A stretch of DNA of 64,000 bases from positions 134,054-198,053 of the forward strand of contig NZ_JBGSLK010000093.1 in assembly GCF_041740695.1 (NCBI RefSeq). The letters are read 5' to 3'. Shown piece by piece: positions 56,160 through 63,022 of the stretch (its first letter is position 1; the number at the start of each line of letters is the position of its first letter). This DNA is from Haliscomenobacter sp041740695. GTDB taxonomy: Bacteria > Bacteroidota > Bacteroidia > Chitinophagales > Saprospiraceae. The notes beneath the pieces were generated by a model, which was given only the letters and a program-made list of their open reading frames with translations, was not told where the DNA came from and did not search any database. The translations under genes were made by a program, and so were the position numbers.

Positions 56160-56426
56160 ATGTCTGAAGTAATCTTGTACCAATCGGTTTTGCAAAAACT
56201 TGGTCAGCTTTCTCCACAAAACCTGGCTGAGCTGGATGCTTTTTTGGCTTTTTTAGTCCAAAAACAAACGAAGGGTCTTCGTAGTGATGAAGGTGCCGCA
56301 CAAGCTTTGCCAGAACAACTATTTGGTGCCTGGAAGGAGTGGGATGAGCAAGAATTTCAATCTTTCTTAGATTATACCAATGAGGTTAGAGCGGATCTTT
56401 ATAACAACCGAGAACTTGATGTATGA
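56160..56426 (+). CDS. DUF2281-like antitoxin
   Basis: The protein is 88 aa. The N-terminal half (VLYQSVLQKLGQLSPQNLAELDAFLAFLVQKQTKG; first residues SEVILY) resembles the DUF2281/antitoxin motif with a leucine-rich helix of the type LxxLPPENLxEVxxFLxFL. The acidic C-terminal half (AWKEWDEQEFQSFLDYTNEV) would contact a toxin. Its stop codon overlaps the ATG of a PIN-domain reading frame (ATGA, 56423-56426), the usual antitoxin-toxin coupling. Because that toxin frame is broken, this may be an orphan antitoxin or a relic. No DNA-binding motif is obvious to me. Confidence 0.6.
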   Translation: MSEVILYQSVLQKLGQLSPQNLAELDAFLAFLVQKQTKGLRSDEGAAQALPEQLFGAWKEWDEQEFQSFLDYTNEVRADLYNNRELDV

Positions 56427-56721
56427 AAGATTATCTTCTCGATACAGATACAGTTTCTTTTTTTTTAAAGGGAGTACCTCAAGTGAAAGTGCAGTTTGAT
56501 ATAGTTTATGCCACTCAAGGCTACTACAATATTGGCATTATGACTTATTATGAGATCATGAATGGTCTCATTTTTAAAGACGCAACAATCAAATGATCGG
56601 ACATTCTGATGTTTTGATTGGCGCGACAGCTTTACACTACGATTTAAGGGTGGTGACCAACAATCAAGGACATTTCCAGCGCATTCCAGGTTTGGTTTTG
56701 GACAATTGGTTCAAGCCTTAG
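56423..56721 (+). pseudogene. vapC-type PIN-domain toxin, internally deleted and frameshifted
   Basis: The frame starts MKDYLLDTDTVSFFLKGVP, the N-terminus of a VapC PIN ribonuclease with the first catalytic Asp. It continues IGIMTYYEIMNGLIFKDATIK with the conserved Glu, then meets TGA at 56594. A second frame starting at 56593 resumes with IGHSDVLIGATALHYDLRVVTNNQGHFQRIPGL and ends at 56721; this is the C-terminal PIN segment with its conserved Asp. About 40-50 residues that normally lie between are missing, and the frames differ by two bases. A deletion inactivated the toxin (inference); family members of this kind are about 130 aa. Confidence 0.8.
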
Positions 56722-56750
56722 ACACAGGTCAGCCACAAAGGGCTGCCCCA

Positions 56751-56786
56751 ACACACTCACACTTTCACACTCACACCTTCACACCC
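56751..56786. repeat. Short low-complexity CACACT/TTCACAC repeat
   Basis: A quasi-tandem run of TCACACT-like units lies in the gap after the broken toxin gene. It has no matching inverted arm nearby, so it may be a degraded half of a tandem-armed palindrome of the kind seen elsewhere here. Confidence 0.5.
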
Positions 56787-56914
56787 TATCTTCTTCCTCT
56801 CCATAACTCCCAGCAACCCTTCCCCCCGTTCCACAGTACATTTCCAAATTTTAACCAAAGAATCACGTTGCACTTAGTATTTTGCAGAACTTCTGGCAAA
56901 ATGCACACTACAGG

Positions 56915-57092
56915 ACATTTTGCTCGGAGGACATCAATTGCCCCTGGCTTCAGCCTGGGGATATAGGAACATTCTCGGATTTGGGCTTTAGCCCTAGCCT
57001 GAATACTAAGGCTTGGGCTAAAGCCCGATCAAAAGGAAAACCCTATCCACGCGCTAAAGCACGTGGCAATTGATGTCCTCCGAGCAAAATGT
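56915..57092. mobile_element. 178-bp MITE/REPIN-like element with 28-bp terminal inverted repeats
   Basis: The ends are perfect 28-bp inverted repeats (56915-56942 and 57065-57092; ACATTTTGCTCGGAGG outward). Inside are three hairpins: CCCCTGGC-TTCA-GCCTGGGG, GGGCTTTAGCCCTAGCCT with its near-perfect complement, and CCACGCGC with GCACGTGG. GGGCTTTAGCCC-type palindromes recur in bacterial genomes and some are mobilised by REP-associated transposases; whether that applies here is inference. No transposase is encoded and no target-site duplication is obvious. Confidence 0.7.
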
Positions 57093-57209
57093 TAAGGTGT
57101 ATGGGCAAAATGGGGCAACATATTTATGCTGCCCTAAAATTATTGAAACAGAAATACGTTTTTATCATACGTTTTTCTATCCCGGAAAGACCGAACGACC
57201 ACACCGATT

Positions 57210-60200
57210 ATGCGCATTGTCTTTGTACTTTTTTGGGGATTGTGGGCTACCTGGCTGGGTGCTCAGACCTTTTTTCCAGTCAAAATCAGCAACCGTTGGG
57301 GCTTGATCAATGGAGAGGGGAAACTGGTCATTCAACCCCGGTACGAAGCCATCGGCGACTTCAAACTCTACGGCTACGCCGTCATGCAACGCGAAGGCAA
57401 AGTGGGCATGCTGGATCGGCAGGGTAGGGAAGTGGTGGCGCCCCAATACGAAGACCTGCGCGTGCTGGATTCCCTGCTCGTGGCAGTCATGGATCAAGGG
57501 CAATGGATGGTGGTCAATTTGCAAGGGCGGATCATTTTGCCCAAGGGTTACGACCGCTTGTTGGTGTGGGAAGGCGGCTATTTGGCATATCGACAAAACC
57601 AGAAATGGGGCGTCATGAACCGCGAAGGCCGCACCATTGTACTCGCCCAATACGACGAAGTCCAACTCAAACAAAACCGCTTCATTCAAACCAGTAACGA
57701 AGGCCATTTGGGTTTGTACCTGCTGAGCGGCAAGGAACTCCTGAGCCCCGTCACCGAACAAATTGACATCCTCAACGACAGCCTCTTTTTTTTCCGCCGC
57801 AACCAACTCTGGGGCGCCATCGATCACCGGGGCCGACAAATGGCACCCAACCGTTTTCAATCCTGGCGTCGCCTTTCCGATAGTTATTTCATTTTCCAAA
57901 ACGGTTCCCAAAACTTGCTGTTCTCCTCCATTTGTAAAGGCATCGTGACCGACGGAAAAACCTACGACGATTATTACCCCCTCACCACCCGCTACATCAT
58001 CACCCGCAAAGACAAAACACTGGGCTTGATTGATTGGTGTGGCAAAGCGATTCTTGCGCCACTGTATGACGAAATTTTGCTGCATTCTCCTTCGGTGTTT
58101 CGAGTGAGTCTCAAAGGACAGTGGGCACTCTTGAAAGAAGGAGACCAGGAATTGACTCCCTTCAAATACAGCTACATCGCGCCACCCAAAGGGCCTGTAA
58201 GCATTGTCAAATTAGGACAGGACTTTGGACTCATCAACCTGGCGGGCAAAGAACTGACCCCAGCTCGCTACCGCAAAATCACCCTGGAAGGCAATCAAGC
58301 CAAAGCCTATAAAAAAACAACCAACAGCGGACAAGCTGAGGCCCTGGACCTCCTGCGCTTCAACGAGGCTGGAGAATTGGTGGCCGATCAAAGTTTGGAG
58401 CGCCATTTTAAGGTGCGCATTGGTACCCCCAACAACAACAATTCGCGCATCCTGGAGAAAGACGAAGCAGGCTACGTCCTGGAAAAATACGAGTGGTTTT
58501 ATGCCGCCAAAGACGATCGCTGGGGCCTGCGCAACATTGCCGACGGCAGCATTCAAATCCAGCCTACCTTTCGGCGCATCAAAGTGGAACCCGAATTAGG
58601 CTTGACCCTGGTGGGCATGCCCAGCTCCAAGGACTACGAATTTGAACGCACCACCTACCGCTTCGAATACATTTATGGCCTCATCGACAACAACCTCGGG
58701 GCTCTGGTTACTGAAATCAGTGCGGTCCATTTTTTCCTGGAAGATTTCCGCAGTGGTAGCACCTGGGCCCGTTGCTGGATGCAATCGGGGCGCTTTGGTT
58801 TGGTCAACCGCCGTGGACAATTCCATACTGAGGATTATTCTTTCATTGGCCCCTTTCAGGATGGTGTGGCGCGGATGAGCCAGGTGGGTCGCATTTCGGG
58901 TGCCTTAAAACCAGCCCAGGAAATGGGCAAACTCCAGGATTATCTTTCCGCCCTGGCCTCGCCAGTCGCGCTGGCCGATGTGACCCAATACGACCAAATT
59001 TTTCGCGACAATGCCTATCTGACTTGTGAATCCTGTACCTGGGGCTACGTGGATACCTCCGGGCAGATGCGGATGAAACCTCAGTTTACCTTTGCCCGTG
59101 ATTTTGTCAATGAAGTGGGGATTGTTCAGTGCGACAACAAGTGGGGCGTGGTCAATCGTTTTGGCAAACAAGTCATTCCTTGCCAGTACGACGCCATCCA
59201 TTTTTTGGAAAATACCGAAGACAAAATCATTCGCCTCTACGTGCAGCGACCCAAATACGGCTTGATCGACACCTTGGGGCAACTGGCAGTCAGTGCAGTA
59301 TACGACCAAATTGGTTCCTTCCGCGAAAACCGCCTCGCGGTGATGCGCGATGGCCTCTGGGGCTTTGTGAACAACGAGGGCCTGGAAATCATCCCCTGCC
59401 GCTTTCGGGAGGTCAGCGACTTTTATGAAGGTTTGGCCACGGTGAAATTGGGGCGCTATTGGGGCTTTATCGACAAGCTGGGCAACGTGATGATTGATTT
59501 TCAATACAAACGTGCCGGAAATTTTCGCGACAAACTGGCCTGGGTGGAAACCGATAAAGGCATTGGCTACATCAATGCCCACAATAAAATGGAGATCCCA
59601 GCGCAGTTTGAACAAGCCCAGGATTTTGACCGCGGGATTGCCCGGGTCAAAACTGAAGGGAAGTGGGGCTTGATTGATGCCAAAAACCGCTGGATTTTAA
59701 AGCCTAAATTCGTGGACATTCGCCCTTTTGACCAAGCAGGGTTGTCGGTTGCGGTACTTACACCCGATAACAGTCGCCTGGGGCTAATCAATTTGCAAGG
59801 CCTGGCCGTAGGCAGCAGCAATTACACAGAAATCTACCCCTTCAGTGAAGGATTGGCCGTGGTCAAAGACCGAGTTGGTTATGGCTACATCGACACTACG
59901 GGCAAATTGATTATCCCCTGTAGTTATTCCCGGGCAGAACCTTTTTCAGAAGGCCGCGCCGCCGTGTACAAAGACGGCAACTGTGGCTACCTGACTCAGG
60001 AAGGAGCTGCTTTGACTGGATTTGTATTCAAACAATGTCAACGATTTGCCGATGGGCGCGCAGTGGTGTTTCAGGGCAGTTTGCGCAAGGCGGGTTTGTT
60101 GGATACTTCAGGCAAACTACTCATCGAGCCCAGCATCAATCGCCTGCTGGATTTTAGCGAAGGCCGGGGGCTGGTGCGCGACGAACAATACCGCTTTTAT

Positions 60201-60548
60201 TACATCACCGAACAAGCAGGCATGTACAATGGCTACTACCAAAAAGCAGGCAGCTTCAACTACGGGGTGGCGGTGGTGCAAATCAATGGCAAGTGGGGCG
60301 TGATCAATCGCCGGGGTATGGAACTGGTGCCGCCTAAGTACAGCCGCATCGAAAGTTTTGAAAACGGCTACGCCAAAGTGCGGATTGATGGTTTCAGTGG
60401 TTTGTCCAATTTGCAGGGCGATTTGATCGTCGGGGCCGATTTTGAGTACATCCGTTACGCTGGTCAAGGCGTTTTTCGGGTTGAACAAGGTGATAAAATT
60501 GGATATTTTGATACAGATGGAAATTGGATTTGGACCCTCTCTAATTAG
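57210..60548 (+). CDS. WG-repeat protein, 1,112 aa
   Basis: A signal peptide (MRIVFVLFWGLWATWLGAQ) is followed by about 25 WG repeats. Each is roughly 40 residues with a core like NRWGLINGEGKLVIQPRYEAI, for example NKWGVVNRFGKQVIPCQYDAI, RYWGFIDKLGNVMIDFQYKRA and GKWGVINRRGMELVPPKYSRI. Around residues 395-470 the pattern is interrupted by a less regular insert. WG repeats are thought to form beta-rich solenoids or propellers, and their function is not settled. The protein is probably exported to the periplasm or surface. The start at 57210 is an ATG, and no strong ribosome binding site is visible. The gene stands alone downstream of the inverted-repeat element. Confidence 0.88.
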   Translation: MRIVFVLFWGLWATWLGAQTFFPVKISNRWGLINGEGKLVIQPRYEAIGDFKLYGYAVMQREGKVGMLDRQGREVVAPQYEDLRVLDSLLVAVMDQGQWMVVNLQGRIILPKGYDRLLVWEGGYLAYRQNQKWGVMNREGRTIVLAQYDEVQLKQNRFIQTSNEGHLGLYLLSGKELLSPVTEQIDILNDSLFFFRRNQLWGAIDHRGRQMAPNRFQSWRRLSDSYFIFQNGSQNLLFSSICKGIVTDGKTYDDYYPLTTRYIITRKDKTLGLIDWCGKAILAPLYDEILLHSPSVFRVSLKGQWALLKEGDQELTPFKYSYIAPPKGPVSIVKLGQDFGLINLAGKELTPARYRKITLEGNQAKAYKKTTNSGQAEALDLLRFNEAGELVADQSLERHFKVRIGTPNNNNSRILEKDEAGYVLEKYEWFYAAKDDRWGLRNIADGSIQIQPTFRRIKVEPELGLTLVGMPSSKDYEFERTTYRFEYIYGLIDNNLGALVTEISAVHFFLEDFRSGSTWARCWMQSGRFGLVNRRGQFHTEDYSFIGPFQDGVARMSQVGRISGALKPAQEMGKLQDYLSALASPVALADVTQYDQIFRDNAYLTCESCTWGYVDTSGQMRMKPQFTFARDFVNEVGIVQCDNKWGVVNRFGKQVIPCQYDAIHFLENTEDKIIRLYVQRPKYGLIDTLGQLAVSAVYDQIGSFRENRLAVMRDGLWGFVNNEGLEIIPCRFREVSDFYEGLATVKLGRYWGFIDKLGNVMIDFQYKRAGNFRDKLAWVETDKGIGYINAHNKMEIPAQFEQAQDFDRGIARVKTEGKWGLIDAKNRWILKPKFVDIRPFDQAGLSVAVLTPDNSRLGLINLQGLAVGSSNYTEIYPFSEGLAVVKDRVGYGYIDTTGKLIIPCSYSRAEPFSEGRAAVYKDGNCGYLTQEGAALTGFVFKQCQRFADGRAVVFQGSLRKAGLLDTSGKLLIEPSINRLLDFSEGRGLVRDEQYRFYYITEQAGMYNGYYQKAGSFNYGVAVVQINGKWGVINRRGMELVPPKYSRIESFENGYAKVRIDGFSGLSNLQGDLIVGADFEYIRYAGQGVFRVEQGDKIGYFDTDGNWIWTLSN

Positions 60549-60656
60549 ATTGAGTTAAAATTGAAATAAGTTAAATTATTGATTTGTAAAAATTTATGAT
60601 TTTTTCATAAAAAAATACCCATCATTTTACAGTGAACAAAACTGTGTTTATTGTCA
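60549..60656. other. AT-rich spacer after the WG-repeat gene
   Basis: Nothing gene-like is seen. It precedes the small RNA promoter. Confidence 0.5.
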
Positions 60657-60687
60657 TTTGATTCCTCCCATAGAGTCTCTACTTTTA
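60657..60687 (+). promoter_or_regulatory. Promoter of a candidate small RNA
   Basis: TTTG at 60657-60660 and TACTTTTA at 60680-60687 are separated by 19 nt, close to the Bacteroidota -33/-7 arrangement. The palindrome TTTACA-T-TGTAAA (60684-60696) overlaps the -7 element and could be an operator. Confidence 0.5.
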
Positions 60688-60692
60688 CATTG

Positions 60693-60803
60693 TAAATGAT
60701 GCAGGACGGATGTCTTGCTGGCTTGCGCAAGCGAGCCCCATAGGTTTAAAGTGATTATGATTCATATGGCGAGGCTTGGGGTGAAAATCCCAAGCTTTTT
60801 TTT
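60693..60803 (+). ncRNA. Candidate independently transcribed small RNA
   Basis: About 110 nt lie between a plausible promoter and a strong terminator with no coding frame. Hairpins visible in order are GCAGGAC-GGAT-GTCTTGC (60701-60718), GGCTTGCGCAAGCGAGCC (60720-60737), a CCATA...TATGG pairing and the terminator stem. I do not recognise it as a known RNA family. Confidence 0.45.
60772..60803 (+). terminator. Rho-independent terminator of the candidate small RNA
   Basis: The stem GCTTGGG/CCCAAGC (60774-60780 and 60789-60795) with an 8-nt loop is followed by eight T residues. The nearest upstream coding gene ends 220 bp earlier, so this hairpin more likely serves the small RNA. Confidence 0.8.
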
Positions 60804-60818
60804 GTTTAGAAAAAACTT

Positions 60819-60826
60819 TACCTTTG
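60819..60826 (+). promoter_or_regulatory. -7 element of the aldolase gene
   Basis: TACCTTTG followed by CAGCC is a typical Bacteroidota -7 region. The start codon is 160 bp downstream, so the mRNA leader would include the palindrome at 60840-60955. Confidence 0.55.
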
Positions 60827-60839
60827 CAGCCTTAGTATG

Positions 60840-60955
60840 ACGCAAAAAATTACTTCCCGATTTTTTTTTGAGGCTTTTGAATAGGAAGCGCACTTGAAAT
60901 GAAGCGTTCTACTTCCTATTCAAAACCCAAAATCGGGAAGTTAATTTTTCTGCGT
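60840..60955. repeat. 116-bp imperfect palindrome in the aldolase leader
   Basis: The left arm ACGCAAAAAATTACTTCCCG (60840-60859) continues to TTTTGAATAGGAAG; the right arm mirrors it and ends CTGCGT at 60955. A few bulges interrupt the pairing. If transcribed from the promoter at 60819 it forms a very long hairpin in the 5' leader. Confidence 0.85.
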
Positions 60956-60986
60956 TACTGAACTTGCTAATCCAAACAGACAAAAA

Positions 60987-61643
60987 ATGAAGTTTTTTAT
61001 CGACACTGCCAACCTGGATCAAATCAAAGAAGCCAAAGACCTGGGTATCCTGGATGGCGTAACCACCAACCCTTCCTTGATGGCCAAAGAAGGTATCTCC
61101 GGCATCGACAACATCCTTAACCACTACCGCGCCATCTGTGAAATCGTGGAAGGCGACGTGAGTGCTGAGGTGATTTCTACAGATTTTGCTGGCATGATCG
61201 AAGAAGGCATGCGCCTGGCCGATCTCGCCCCCAACATCGTGGTGAAAGTGCCCATGATCAAAGATGGCATCAAAGCCATCAACTACTTTACCGAACACAG
61301 CATCCCCACCAACTGTACCCTGGTGTTCTCGGCTGGTCAGGCGATCCTGGCGGCGAAGGCTGGTGCCACCTACCTCTCGCCTTTCGTAGGCCGGGTAGAC
61401 GACATCAACTGGGACGGCATGGCGCTGATCCGCGAAATTGCCGAAATCTACGCGATCCAAGGTTTTGATACCCAAATCCTGGCTGCTTCCATCCGCAACT
61501 CCAAACACATCGTGGATGCGGCCAAATCGGGCGCAGACGTGGTGACTTGTCCTCTTTCGGCCATTCTGGGCTTGTTGAAGCACCCGCTGACCGACATGGG
61601 CCTGGAGCAGTTCCTGGCGGATCACGCAAAAGCGAATAAATAA
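60987..61643 (+). CDS. fsa: Transaldolase / fructose-6-phosphate aldolase family
   Basis: The protein is 218 aa, the length of the short TalB/FSA subfamily (MipB-like). It begins MKFFIDTANLDQIKEAKDLGILDGVTTNPSLMAKEG, with the conserved D6 and TTNPSL motif. The Schiff-base lysine is K87 in NIVVKVPMIKDGIKA. TLVFSAGQAILAAKAGATYLSPFVGRVDD and ILAASIRNSKHIVDAAKSGADVVTCPLSAI complete the barrel. It transfers or cleaves a dihydroxyacetone unit in the pentose phosphate pathway; transaldolase and FSA activity cannot be separated safely from sequence. A hairpin terminator follows 57 bp after the stop codon. Confidence 0.93.
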   Translation: MKFFIDTANLDQIKEAKDLGILDGVTTNPSLMAKEGISGIDNILNHYRAICEIVEGDVSAEVISTDFAGMIEEGMRLADLAPNIVVKVPMIKDGIKAINYFTEHSIPTNCTLVFSAGQAILAAKAGATYLSPFVGRVDDINWDGMALIREIAEIYAIQGFDTQILAASIRNSKHIVDAAKSGADVVTCPLSAILGLLKHPLTDMGLEQFLADHAKANK

Positions 61644-61699
61644 TCGAGCTTAGGCTACGATTGAAGAATAAAGAGAGGTTATCTATATACCATTTTGGA

Positions 61700-61734
61700 A
61701 AGGGAGCAGGGTAAATTCTGCTCCCTTGTTTTTT
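61700..61734 (+). terminator. Rho-independent terminator after the aldolase gene
   Basis: AAGGGAGCAG pairs with CTGCTCCCTT (61700-61709 and 61718-61727) around an 8-nt loop, followed by GTTTTTT. Confidence 0.88.
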
Positions 61735-61766
61735 GGATAAAAAGTTTAGCTTTACGATCGTGCTAA

Positions 61767-61882
61767 GGGGCGATAAAAAAATAAGTGATCATTTTGCCAG
61801 AGGATTAGATAAGTAAACGTTTCATTTTAAGTGTCTTATCTAATCCTTTGGCTCAGGAAAAATGATCACTTATTTTTGCCCC
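61767..61882. repeat. 116-bp imperfect palindrome A
   Basis: Outer ends are GGGGC / GCCCC. The arms share AAAAATAAGTGATCATTTT and its complement, and an inner GGATTAGATAAG pairs with CTTATCTAATCC. It contains no coding frame. Confidence 0.85.
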
Positions 61883-61889
61883 ACTACTA

Positions 61890-61990
61890 AGGTGTTTCTT
61901 AAGTGTCTTAGGTTTCTAAGGTGGTGAAAAAAAAAAAAGCGCAGCGTATTTTTCACCACCTTAGACACCTAAGGCACTCAAGGAGCACCT
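61890..61990. repeat. 101-bp imperfect palindrome B with CTTAGG-type tandem arms
   Basis: The 41-bp arms (61890-61930 and 61950-61990) are complementary at 36 positions, and three of the five mismatches become G-U pairs in plus-strand RNA. Each arm contains quasi-tandem CTTAAGTGT/CTTAGGT/CTAAGGT units. It ends 7 bp before the next start codon. Confidence 0.85.
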
Positions 61991-61997
61991 CAGTTAG

Positions 61998-62585
61998 ATG
62001 AGCTTAACATTCGTAGTAAATAATCTCAGCACCACCAACGCCATTTTTCCTGTTTTAAAATACACCAACACCGTGAGTACCAAACGCTCCTCCACCAAAG
62101 TCAACTACTGGGCCGCCATCCTGCGCGCCGTGCCCCTCGCTGGCCTCTTTTACGGCGTCCTGGCCACCGCAGGCAACCTGCTGACCTACGTCATCTTCGG
62201 CGGCTACACCAATTTTGCCCAAAAAGTCATCACGGGCCTGCAATTGTTCCTGCTTTGGCTGATTGTGAGCAGTGCCGTGCGCACCTTGCACCTACTGGCC
62301 AAAGACATTCCTGTACTCATCCTCTGGTTGGCGGGTGGCCTCACCGCCATCGTCAGTGTACTACTGGCCCCCATCATCATGGACATCTTTTACCGCATGG
62401 GCCTGGAAGTGGGCCCTACCATCGCCGATGCTTCTAAATTGCGCTTTTACCTGGCTTTGGGGCTGGTGTTTTCGCTGATTTCGATCATTCACGTGCGGGT
62501 ACGGAATAAGGCGCTGGGGAGTACGCTGGAATGGGTGATTGTGCTGGGATTGGGGGTGGTGTTTTATGTGTATTATTTGAAGTAG
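61998..62585 (+). CDS. Small multi-pass membrane protein of unknown function
   Basis: The protein is 195 aa with about four membrane helices: AAILRAVPLAGLFYGVLATAGNLLTYVIF, VITGLQLFLLWLIVSSAVRTLHLLA, IPVLILWLAGGLTAIVSVLLAPIIMDIFY and LRFYLALGLVFSLISIIHVRV, plus a C-terminal helix. I do not recognise a family. The start could be the ATG at 61998 or a GTG about 25 codons later (VSTKRSSTKVNYW); the first 25 residues are less hydrophobic and begin right after palindrome B. G+C and codon use look like the neighbours. Nothing around it points to a function. Confidence 0.6.
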   Translation: MSLTFVVNNLSTTNAIFPVLKYTNTVSTKRSSTKVNYWAAILRAVPLAGLFYGVLATAGNLLTYVIFGGYTNFAQKVITGLQLFLLWLIVSSAVRTLHLLAKDIPVLILWLAGGLTAIVSVLLAPIIMDIFYRMGLEVGPTIADASKLRFYLALGLVFSLISIIHVRVRNKALGSTLEWVIVLGLGVVFYVYYLK

Positions 62586-63022
62586 GGGATTTGGAAACTT
62601 GATGCAATTGGCTTATGTTTACGAGACGTTCTTTGACAGATTGGAAGCATTTTGACAAATATGCAATAATTTTGGTCGCTAAATGATGTATTTTTAAAAT
62701 TCGTAACTTGTTAAATTCGTAATGTGTTTTGCTAAAAATCTGTATGCTATTTTTTTACGCATAAGAGTTTATGCCAAATCCAAAAAACATGGGAAATCGC
62801 GTTTTTCGCCCCCTCGGTTTTTTTACTACTTTAACGATCTTGCTGATTTTCTGTGTTTTATAAAATTGACGCTATTTTTTGCACACGATGGGCACCTTCA
62901 AAGCGTCAATTTTTATCAGTTCTTTATGGTTAAAAGAAAAGTTAGATACATGTATTCTGACAATTCTCGGGCCTTTTTTTGGTCGCAATACGCTCATTTT
63001 TAGTTTTTTAGAAAAGCTAAGG
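62586..63022. other. AT-rich CRISPR leader-side region
   Basis: This stretch of 437 bp has no convincing gene and is richer in A and T than the coding regions around it. It precedes the first perfect repeat, as a leader would. A perfect 12-bp inverted repeat, AAAATTGACGCT / AGCGTCAATTTT (62862-62873, 62902-62913), lies about 110 bp before the array. Confidence 0.5.

Noticed and set aside
57177..58085. 302-codon minus-strand frame over the WG-repeat gene
   Set aside because: It mirrors the repeat-rich coding strand, has no domain of its own and conflicts with the WG frame.
60771..60795. GGGGTGAAAATCCC segment resembling part of cobalamin or FMN riboswitches
   Set aside because: The other conserved boxes are missing, and the segment is fully explained as a terminator stem and loop.
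62722..63003. Frame of 93 codons before the CRISPR array
   Set aside because: It lies in AT-rich sequence with no domain, signal or ribosome binding site, and overlaps the likely leader.
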